DNA of 6,918 nucleotides, taken from assembly GCA_005877855.1 (NCBI GenBank), contig VBOF01000134.1, forward strand, positions 1 through 6,918, in the 5' to 3' direction. Within the stretch, counting starts at the first letter, position 1. The number at the start of each line of letters is the position of its first letter. Both the position numbers and the translations under genes were made by a program. This stretch comes from Nitrospirota bacterium (lineage in GTDB: Bacteria > Nitrospirota > Nitrospiria > Nitrospirales > NS-4). Under the pieces are notes generated by a model that had not been told where the DNA came from, did no database searches, and was given only the letters and a program-made list of their open reading frames with translations. Shown here piece after piece: positions 1 through 5,632 of this stretch.

Positions 1-312
1 CGCCACCTTCCACCGCCATTGCACGATCGGGTACTCCTTGAGGTTGATCGTGATCTCTCGCGTGAGGCCGGACGCCGACGCTTCGCTGACCGCCTTGACG
101 GCGGTGATCTCCCCGTCTTTCACCACCGTGTAGGCCGTATGCTTCTCGATCTTCTTGAAGGTCAGCGGCTTCCAGCCGTCCGGCAAGGCGGCGCCTTCCT
201 TGGCGGCGGAAAATTTACCGACCTCAAGTGCGGGAGACGTCTGCGCATGCGCGACCGGCGGCCAGGTGAGAAGAATCGCCAATACAACGGAAGGAGCACC
301 GCTGCCTTTCAT
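1..312 (-). CDS. DUF3047-family exported protein, 3' end cut by window edge
   Basis: Only the first 104 codons are present; the gene runs off the left edge. The protein starts with a clear Sec signal peptide: a short basic/polar head (MKGS), a hydrophobic stretch at about residues 8-17 and an AHA cleavage site at 21-23, so the mature protein should begin near Gln24 in the periplasm. The mature part shows the DUF3047 opening pattern: LPDGW followed by LTFKKI and HTAY (43-61), SASGL (79-83) and YPIVQWRWKV (94-103). The family has no established biochemical activity. The start ATG overlaps the stop of the upstream oxidoreductase gene as ATGA, and there is no good Shine-Dalgarno of its own (the preceding bases are TGGACGCG). 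Translation therefore probably depends on reinitiation after the upstream gene. Family assignment is from memory of the conserved pattern. Confidence 0.85.
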   Translation of the reverse strand, partial: MKGSGAPSVVLAILLTWPPVAHAQTSPALEVGKFSAAKEGAALPDGWKPLTFKKIEKHTAYTVVKDGEITAVKAVSEASASGLTREITINLKEYPIVQWRWKVA

Positions 313-1889
313 CGCGTCCAGGCGAACCACTTGCTGAGGATTTGCTTTGCGCGCGGGGTGAACGTCGTCTTGCGCCACGCGTTGGCGACCTTCTTCACGA
401 CCTCCGCCTGGGTCGGATAGGGATGAATCGTGCCGGTGATGGTCTTCAAGCCCAGGCCCGCTTTCATGAGCACCGAGAACTCATTGATCATGTCGCCCGC
501 ATGGTGCGCCACGATGGTCGCACCGAGTATCTGGTCCGTACCCTTCTTCACGTGCACCCGCGCGAAGCCCTGGTCCTCGCCGTCCAGGATGGCTCGGTCC
601 ACCTCGTCGAGCTTGAACGTGAAGGTGTCCACTTCGATGCCCTTGGCCTTGGCGTCTGCTTCGTACATGCCGACATGCGCGATTTCAGGCTCCGTGAACG
701 TGCACCACGGCATGATCAGCGCACCCGCGCTGGCATACGCCAGTCCAAACGGATGCGGGAACAGCGCGTTCTGGATGAGAATCTGTGCCATCGCATCGGC
801 GGCGTGTGTGAACTTGTACCGCGAGCAGATGTCGCCGGCGGCATAGATGCGTGGGTTGGTCGTCTGCAGTCGGTCGTTCACCCTCACGCCGGTCTTGTCG
901 TACTCGACGCCCACGGTTTCCAAGCTGAGCCCTTCCGTGTTCGGCGTGCGGCCCACGCCGACCAAGATTTCATCGACCGTGACGTCGTACTGTTGGCCGT
1001 GCGAATCGACCGTCAGCCGCTTGCCGCTGTCCGTTTTCTTCACCCTCAAGTCCTTGCCGCAACAGAGCAGCTTGATACCGTCGCGGAGCATGGACTGGTG
1101 GACGATTTCCGCCGCGTCTCGGTCTTCGTTCAGCAAGATGCCGTGCATCGCCTCGATGAGGTACACCTGGCTCCCGAAACGGGCAAACGCTTGCGCCAGC
1201 TCGCATCCGATCGGTCCCGCTCCGATGACCCCCAGGCGCGGCGGCAGTTCGGTCAGCGTAAAGACCGTTTCGTTCGTGAGATAGCCGGCCTCCTGTAACC
1301 CAGGAGTGGACGGAGCGGAGGCCCGAGCGCCGGTACAGATCGCCGCTTTTGCAAACCGCAGAGTTCGGTTGCCGGCCGCCCCCTCGACCACCACCGTATC
1401 CGGTCCGGAAAACCGAGAGTCTCCGATAAAGACGTCCACGCCAAGTTTTGTATAGCGATGGACGGAATCCGTGTGACTGATCCGCGCACGCAACTTTCGC
1501 ATTCGAGCCATCGCAGCGCCAAAGTCATATTTAACCACGGGCGGGATGTGCACACCGAATTCGTTCGCACGGCGCACGTCCGCCCACGCACGCGCCGCCC
1601 GAATGACCCCTTTCGACGGCACGCAGCCGACGTTGAGGCAATCGCCTCCCATCAGGTGTTTCTCGATCAGGGCCACTTTTGCGCCAACCGCCGCCGCGAT
1701 CACCGCCGTGACCAGGCCGGCCGTGCCGGCCCCGATCACCACGATGTTGTACGTGCCGGTCGGATCAGGGTTCACCCAGTCCGGTGGGCGCACATTGCTG
1801 ACCAGCTTCTGATTGTGCTCGTCGTTCGGAAGCACGATCACTGGCTCATGGTTGGCCCCGGTCTTGTTGATTGCGGTCGTGAGCATCAT
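309..1889 (-). CDS. MerA-like FAD-dependent pyridine nucleotide-disulfide oxidoreductase
   Basis: This 526-residue class I flavoprotein disulfide reductase is related to dihydrolipoamide dehydrogenase and mercuric reductase. An N-terminal extension of about 45 residues, including DEHN and PPDWVNP, precedes the FAD-binding GAGTAG (53-58). The redox-active pair is C84/C89 in GGDCLNVGCVPSK. The NAD(P)-binding GAGPIG is at 223-228 and is followed by an acidic Glu246 at the end of the second strand, which usually favours NADH over NADPH. Near the C-terminus the dimerisation-domain motif reads HPYPTQAE (489-496): Tyr491 stands where dihydrolipoamide dehydrogenase has its catalytic His, as in MerA. 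MerA's C-terminal vicinal Cys pair is missing, so Hg(II) reduction is doubtful and the substrate is unknown. A GAGGAA ribosome site lies 6 nt before the first of two adjacent ATGs. It is the middle gene of the operon, 31 bp after the TVP38 gene and overlapping the DUF3047 start by 4 bp. Confidence 0.93.
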   Translation of the reverse strand: MMLTTAINKTGANHEPVIVLPNDEHNQKLVSNVRPPDWVNPDPTGTYNIVVIGAGTAGLVTAVIAAAVGAKVALIEKHLMGGDCLNVGCVPSKGVIRAARAWADVRRANEFGVHIPPVVKYDFGAAMARMRKLRARISHTDSVHRYTKLGVDVFIGDSRFSGPDTVVVEGAAGNRTLRFAKAAICTGARASAPSTPGLQEAGYLTNETVFTLTELPPRLGVIGAGPIGCELAQAFARFGSQVYLIEAMHGILLNEDRDAAEIVHQSMLRDGIKLLCCGKDLRVKKTDSGKRLTVDSHGQQYDVTVDEILVGVGRTPNTEGLSLETVGVEYDKTGVRVNDRLQTTNPRIYAAGDICSRYKFTHAADAMAQILIQNALFPHPFGLAYASAGALIMPWCTFTEPEIAHVGMYEADAKAKGIEVDTFTFKLDEVDRAILDGEDQGFARVHVKKGTDQILGATIVAHHAGDMINEFSVLMKAGLGLKTITGTIHPYPTQAEVVKKVANAWRKTTFTPRAKQILSKWFAWTR

Positions 1890-1920
1890 GTCAGTTCCTC
1901 ATTACTGCGAAGGTTAACCG

Positions 1921-2655
1921 CTACGCGGTCTTACTGGCGATTTTCCGGTACAAAATAGGCACGAGCGCCAGCGTGCCCAAAAGGGTAAAGGCCAGCAAGA
2001 CCTGTGGCGAGGCGATGTCCGACAGTGAATTAAGCGTGCCAAGCTGACGACCAGCGTAGGCATAGACGAAGCTGCCCGGGATGATGCCGATGGATGTAGC
2101 CGCGATGAAGGTCCCCAGCTGAACACGGGTCAACCCCGACACCAGGTTAACCAGAAAGAAGGGGAAGAGCGGCACCAGCCGTAAGGTGATCAGATAGCTG
2201 AAGGCGTTCTTGGCGAACCCTTCCTGGATGGGGCCCAGCCGATCGCCGAATTTCTGCTCGACCCAATCGCGCAAGAGATAGCGTGCCGCCAGGAACGCGA
2301 GCGTGGCCCCCGACGTAGCGGCGATGTTCGTGTACAACGTGCCGAGGAAGCTGCCGAACAGTAAGCCGCTCGCCAGGGTGAAAATCGCGGCGCCCGGGAG
2401 CGAGAAGGCGGTCTGGAGACAGTAGAACAGGATGAAAAGCATGACCGATCTGGTGTAGTGGGCCTCGGTATAGGCCAGCAAACTGTCGCGGTTGGCCTTC
2501 AAAGCTCCCAGGGACAGGTACTGCTTGAGGTCGAAATAGAAGAATGCGCCGACTGCCAAGGCGAACAGCCCGACGACGATGAGCTTGCCCACCGGCGACG
2601 ACGCGGGCCGAGCTGTCATTTCCTGGGAATCCGGCATGGCGGTTTCCGTAATCAT
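1921..2655 (-). CDS. TVP38/TMEM64 (VTT-domain) family inner-membrane protein
   Basis: This 244-residue polytopic membrane protein belongs to the DedA/TVP38/TMEM64 (SNARE-associated, VTT) superfamily. Predicted membrane segments lie at about 25-41, 70-86, 90-125, 155-175, 183-203 and 218-236. Family hallmarks are the LPGAAIFTLASGLLFG stretch (86-101, a Pro-Gly re-entrant helix), R159-LVPLFPFFLVN-LVSGLTRV (159-178) and IIPGSFVYAYAGRQLG (191-206). Eukaryotic and some bacterial relatives are lipid scramblases or transporters; the role here is unknown. I place the start at the ATG with a perfect AGGAGG four bases upstream rather than at an in-frame ATG five codons earlier (2670), which has no ribosome site and sits on that Shine-Dalgarno. 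The next gene, 31 bp downstream, encodes a flavin oxidoreductase. The same two domains occur fused in one protein in other bacteria, which supports a joint function. Confidence 0.93.
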   Translation of the reverse strand: MITETAMPDSQEMTARPASSPVGKLIVVGLFALAVGAFFYFDLKQYLSLGALKANRDSLLAYTEAHYTRSVMLFILFYCLQTAFSLPGAAIFTLASGLLFGSFLGTLYTNIAATSGATLAFLAARYLLRDWVEQKFGDRLGPIQEGFAKNAFSYLITLRLVPLFPFFLVNLVSGLTRVQLGTFIAATSIGIIPGSFVYAYAGRQLGTLNSLSDIASPQVLLAFTLLGTLALVPILYRKIASKTA

Positions 2656-2659
2656 GGGG

Positions 2660-2665
2660 CCTCCT
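2660..2665 (-). promoter_or_regulatory. Shine-Dalgarno AGGAGG that fixes the TVP38 gene start
   Basis: Read on the minus strand, ATAGGAGGCCCC runs directly into the ATG at 2655. The full AGGAGG core, with a 4-nt spacer, selects this ATG over the one at 2670. Confidence 0.75.
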
Positions 2666-2685
2666 ATCATTCAAGAGTTTGCCCC

Positions 2686-2715
2686 ATAGTCCCGGCCGGG
2701 ACAAAATCGTTACAA
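2686..2715 (-). promoter_or_regulatory. Candidate sigma70-type promoter for the TVP38 operon
   Basis: On the minus strand a TTGTAA hexamer (2715-2710, 4 of 6 to TTGACA) is followed after 18 bp by GACTAT (2691-2686, 3 of 6 to TATAAT). Transcription would begin near 2679, leaving a leader of about 25 nt that contains the AGGAGG site. The -10 match is weak. Its main support is position: it is the best candidate I saw in the 117-bp gap before the operon, and a perfect palindrome overlaps its -10 element and spacer. Confidence 0.35.
2689..2702. promoter_or_regulatory. 14-bp perfect palindrome, candidate operator
   Basis: GTCCCGGCCGGGAC is a gapless perfect inverted repeat located 33 bp upstream of the TVP38 start, between the putative -35 and -10 elements and touching the -10. 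It is not followed by a T-run in either direction (A's on the plus side, no T's on the minus side), so it does not look like an intrinsic terminator. A dimeric regulator binding site controlling the operon is the most natural reading. The regulator is not in this window. Confidence 0.4.
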
Positions 2716-2772
2716 GGCACCGCGCTCTACGGATCACGGGGGGTCCGCAGATTGGAGTGAGACAGTGCGAGC

Positions 2773-3075
2773 TTACATCTGGGACCGGTTGGCGGTCCAG
2801 GCGGCATCCGCGATGCTCCAGACCGCGATCGCTAGGCTCACTATCGCCAGGCTGAACAGCAGCCCGATGTTGTCAGGCGGCGTACCTGACTCGGCCGCTC
2901 GCTGCAGGGCGTCCAGGTTGACCGAACTCAACAAGACTACTATTGTGATCACCACCCCCAACAGGAATCCTACACCCTTGCCCCACTGACGGTTATAGAA
3001 CTGCCCCAACCCCGGCAGGACGCCCGAAAGGATTCCTGCGACCCACGGATTCTTTGATACGCCTTGGGCCTCCAT
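2773..3075 (-). CDS. Small PGLGQ-motif integral membrane protein, function unknown
   Basis: This is a protein of 100 residues. After a short KNPW head it has VAGILSGVLPGLGQFYNRQ (about 11-29), a Pro-Gly-kinked hydrophobic segment followed by the Gly-Gln-Phe-Tyr-Asn turn seen in TM2-like and DUF5683-like small membrane proteins. A second helix follows (about 34-50) and then a third (about 71-90) ending in WSIADAAW, again typical of these families. No catalytic residues are evident. The chosen start has GGGGGTG seven bases upstream. An in-frame ATG 11 codons earlier (3108) has GGAG too close to it and adds a polar stretch that is unlike the usual start of these proteins. It is divergent from the TonB receptor and separated from the TVP38 operon by over 100 bp, so it is probably transcribed on its own. 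Confidence 0.8.
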   Translation of the reverse strand: MEAQGVSKNPWVAGILSGVLPGLGQFYNRQWGKGVGFLLGVVITIVVLLSSVNLDALQRAAESGTPPDNIGLLFSLAIVSLAIAVWSIADAAWTANRSQM

Positions 3076-3159
3076 CGCATGCACCCCCGCCCGCGTTTCG
3101 GACGGCATTCTCCACGATCCTGGTCATAGAAGCAAGGCGGGACGGGATGTCCGGCGGTT

Positions 3160-3179
3160 GACATTCCGGTTCCAATGTC
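3160..3179. promoter_or_regulatory. Inverted repeat GACATT-N8-AATGTC, candidate operator before the TonB receptor
   Basis: Two perfect 6-bp inverted arms separated by CCGGTTCC lie 18-37 bp before the receptor start. They overlap a perfect TTGACA hexamer at 3158-3163 that could serve as a plus-strand -35 element. No convincing -10 follows at 16-18 bp (best hexamers match 2 of 6). The arms partly resemble the outer halves of a Fur box (4 of 6 each) but the spacing is one base too long, so Fur is not claimed. It sits in the divergent gap shared with the small membrane protein gene and could act on either. Confidence 0.35.
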
Positions 3180-3196
3180 TCATGCATCAGCCCGTT

Positions 3197-5251
3197 ATGA
3201 GGAAGGCACGGCCGGCGGTGGCGTTTCTCCTGTTGGGGGCGTGGTGCGGCGCGCTCGCGATCACAGCGCCCACCCAGGCGGCCGGCCCCGACGCCCCGGT
3301 CTCCGAGCTGGAAGAAGTCGTGGTCACGGCCACGCGGACGCCCGTCCCGGCAAGCCAGGCGCCGGGCTCCCCCACGCTCCTGACCCGTGAGCAGATCGAC
3401 GCGACGCCCTTCCGAGGCGGGCCCCAGATCGACGACCTGCTGCGCACAGTGCCCGGCGTGCAGCCCAGCCTTCTCAGCAGCCGATACAACCATCCCACCG
3501 CGCAACTCTTCAGTTTGCGCGGGCTCGGCAATCGACGCGGGCTGGTGCTCCTCGATGGTGTGCCGCTCAACGACGGATTCGGCGGATGGATCAACTGGGG
3601 TCGCGTACCGGACAATGTCGAGCGGGTCGAAGTGGTTCCGGGCGGCAGCTCCAACCTGTACGGCACGTGGGCCATGGGCGGCGTCGTCCAGATCCTGACG
3701 GAGCAGCCCGCGCCCGGCGAGCACGTCCGCGCGGAAAGCCGCGCCGGAAACCTCAACACGTACACCGAATCGCTGTCGGGCCGCTACGGCACCGACCGGA
3801 TCGGCCTCAGCCTGGGCTACCGGTGGTTTCACACGAACGGGTTCATCACGGTGCCGGCGTATCAGCGCGGCCCCGTGGATCGCACCGACGACTCGCGGCA
3901 CGAGAACTTCGCCGGCACCTTGCGGATCGCGTCGGACGCCAGCACGACGATCACTGTCGGCGGGAACCTTTTTCGGGAGGACCGCACATTCGGCACGGCC
4001 CTGAGCGTCGCTGCCCGCACGATCGGCAGCGTCACTCTCGGCCTGGAGCACGAGCTTGGCGCAAGCGGCCACTGGGAAGCCAAGCTTTTTGCCCAATGGC
4101 AGACCTTCCGCAATCAAACCGGCCAGATCCTGCCTCCGCAGGCAGCCCGGCTCAGCGAAGTGTTGGATCGCATCCAGGTCATTCCCAGCGATGACTACGG
4201 CGGGCTGTGGCAATGGACGATCCCGGTCACGCCCCGCAACCGCGTGGTCGTGGGAACGGACGCGCGCGCGATCCTGGGCCAATCGGAAGATCAGGTCTTC
4301 GACACCAGCGGCGCGCCGGTCGGTCGCAGTCTGGCAGGAGGCAAGCAGGTCGGCTGGGGCCTGTTCGGCGAGTGGATCAGCACGCCCACTGACCGGTGGA
4401 CCATCGTGCCGAGCGTGCGCTGGGACTGGTGGAAAAACTTCGACGCCCGGATCGAGAGCGAGTCGGGCACGGTACGGGTGCCGCGGGATAACGTCGAGAG
4501 CGCCCTCAGCCCTAAGCTTGCGATGCAGTACCAGCTTACGGACCGCGTCCGCGTCGGGGCGTCCGCCTACCAGGCCTTCCGGGCGCCGACCTTGAACGAA
4601 CTCTACCGGAGCTTCAGCTCCGGCGGGTTCACCTTCCTCCCGAACGAGAACTTGACGCCGGAGCGATTGACCGGCGGTGAGGCCACAGTCGAGAGCAACC
4701 TCCTGGGAGACCGGCGGCTGACTCTGCGCCTCACGGGCCATTACGATACGGTCAAAGACCAGATCATCTTCGTTACGCTCAGCCCCACGACCGCCCAGCG
4801 GCAGAACGTGGGTCGCACGAGAACGATCGGAGGGGAAGCGGGCCTCACAGCCCGACCCTGGGAGCAGGTCTCCATCACTGCCGGGTACGCATACGCCGAC
4901 TCGGTGGTGACGAGCTTCCCGGGCAACCCGACGCGGGAAGGCCTGCGACTGCCCGCAGTGTCCCGCCATCAGGTGACGCTTGCGCTGACGCTCGGCCATC
5001 CGGACCGCGTGCAGGTCACGCTGCTGGGCCGGTACCTGTCGCGCCAGTTCGCGGATGACCTCAACACGCAACCAGTCGCGGACTTCGTGGTGCTCGACGC
5101 CTCGATCCAGAAGAAGCTCGGCCGTTTCGTCCGGCTCTTCCTGGACGTGGAGAACCTGACCGACCGGCAGTACATCGCCACGCAGACCGGCGCGATCAAA
5201 ACCCTGGGAGCGCCGTTCCTCGTCCTGGCCGGGTTAAGTCTGGAGTATTAA
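3197..5251 (+). CDS. TonB-dependent outer-membrane receptor, substrate unknown
   Basis: This 684-residue protein imports a ligand across the outer membrane using TonB/ExbBD energy. It begins with a signal peptide: basic MRKAR head, hydrophobic core 7-22, and a likely cut after Ala29. The TonB box EEVVVTATR follows at 39-47. The plug domain (about 50-165) contains LLTREQID, IDDLLRTVPGVQ, FSLRGLGNRRGLVLLDGVPLND and VERVEVVPGGSSNLYG. The rest is a 22-strand-type beta-barrel with a TonB-receptor C-terminal signature (VENLTDRQY) and a final aromatic Tyr in LSLEY, the barrel-insertion signal. An upstream in-frame TTG (3158) would put 13 extra residues before the signal peptide and is part of a TTGACA hexamer, so I reject it. 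An ATG at 3182 is also possible. No start has a good ribosome site. There is no TonB, ExbB or ABC importer nearby and no cobalamin-riboswitch-sized leader, so the substrate (siderophore, vitamin, metal complex) cannot be named. Confidence 0.95.
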   Translation: MRKARPAVAFLLLGAWCGALAITAPTQAAGPDAPVSELEEVVVTATRTPVPASQAPGSPTLLTREQIDATPFRGGPQIDDLLRTVPGVQPSLLSSRYNHPTAQLFSLRGLGNRRGLVLLDGVPLNDGFGGWINWGRVPDNVERVEVVPGGSSNLYGTWAMGGVVQILTEQPAPGEHVRAESRAGNLNTYTESLSGRYGTDRIGLSLGYRWFHTNGFITVPAYQRGPVDRTDDSRHENFAGTLRIASDASTTITVGGNLFREDRTFGTALSVAARTIGSVTLGLEHELGASGHWEAKLFAQWQTFRNQTGQILPPQAARLSEVLDRIQVIPSDDYGGLWQWTIPVTPRNRVVVGTDARAILGQSEDQVFDTSGAPVGRSLAGGKQVGWGLFGEWISTPTDRWTIVPSVRWDWWKNFDARIESESGTVRVPRDNVESALSPKLAMQYQLTDRVRVGASAYQAFRAPTLNELYRSFSSGGFTFLPNENLTPERLTGGEATVESNLLGDRRLTLRLTGHYDTVKDQIIFVTLSPTTAQRQNVGRTRTIGGEAGLTARPWEQVSITAGYAYADSVVTSFPGNPTREGLRLPAVSRHQVTLALTLGHPDRVQVTLLGRYLSRQFADDLNTQPVADFVVLDASIQKKLGRFVRLFLDVENLTDRQYIATQTGAIKTLGAPFLVLAGLSLEY

Positions 5252-5259
5252 ACGCCGGC

Positions 5260-5610
5260 TCACGCACCCTTCCGGTAGGTCTCGAACGCCGCCACGGTGA
5301 TCTTGTAGGTCCGGCTGCACGGGCCGCAGCGGAGCTTCACGGAGTCGCGCACCACGTCCACCGTGCTCACCCGCAGAGCCGCCGGGTGCACCGCGACGCA
5401 CTTCGCCAGGTCGTCCTTCGCCTCCCGCTCCGGACTCCCCTCCTCTTCAGCACGGGTCGTGAGGGTTTGCACGAGGAACCGGTGGCGCATGTCGCAACTC
5501 GTGCACGTCACCACAAGCCGGTCGGGCAAGGCGAGCGCTTTGAAGCTCAGCGCCAGCGGATGCGAGGTAAAACATTGCTGGATGAAGGCACCGCTCTTGA
5601 ACGTGGGCAT
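5260..5610 (-). CDS. Unrecognised 116-residue protein with two tandem CHCC (zinc-ribbon-like) units
   Basis: I do not recognise this family. The protein consists of two similar halves joined by a charged linker (about 51-66, Glu/Arg/Lys rich). Half one has C13-x3-H17-P-L-A-L ... C36-x2-C39; half two has C71-x3-H75-P-A-A-L ... C95-x2-C98. The gap between His and the CxxC is 18 residues in one half and 19 in the other. The equal spacing of one Cys, one His and a CxxC suggests a four-ligand zinc site in each half, arisen by duplication. There is no signal peptide or membrane segment, so it should be cytoplasmic. The start at MPTFKSGAF has GGAG seven bases upstream. A longer reading to an ATG at 5697 would overlap the methyltransferase gene and lacks support. 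It lies 22 bp downstream of rlmL, probably in one transcript, and its end is only 8 bp from the convergent TonB receptor gene. Confidence 0.8.
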   Translation of the reverse strand: MPTFKSGAFIQQCFTSHPLALSFKALALPDRLVVTCTSCDMRHRFLVQTLTTRAEEEGSPEREAKDDLAKCVAVHPAALRVSTVDVVRDSVKLRCGPCSRTYKITVAAFETYRKGA

Positions 5611-5632
5611 CGGATCGCTCCGAGGGTGACGG

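Noticed and set aside
342..1298. 318-codon plus-strand frame opposite the oxidoreductase
   Set aside because: His/Arg/Val-rich translation with no domain; a GC-driven shadow of the well-supported minus-strand flavoprotein.
2690..2701. GC-rich palindrome as an intrinsic terminator for the small membrane protein gene
   Set aside because: No T-run follows the stem on the minus strand (TTTT comes before it) and A's follow on the plus strand, so it does not fit a terminator.
3076..3196. Cobalamin riboswitch or standard Fur box ahead of the TonB receptor
   Set aside because: The gap is too short and lacks recognisable B12-box sequence, and the dyad differs from the Fur consensus in spacing and in two bases per arm.
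2993..5071. 692-codon open frame on the minus strand opposite the TonB receptor
   Set aside because: Its product is Arg/Ala/Pro-rich with no recognisable domain, and it would cover the divergent gap and the small membrane protein gene in another frame. Long antisense frames are expected opposite GC-rich genes, and the plus strand encodes an unmistakable receptor.
5228..5259. Possible bidirectional terminator between the convergent receptor and CHCC genes
   Set aside because: Only a 5-bp GCCGG/CCGGC stem with a loop over 20 nt and no T-run; not supportable.
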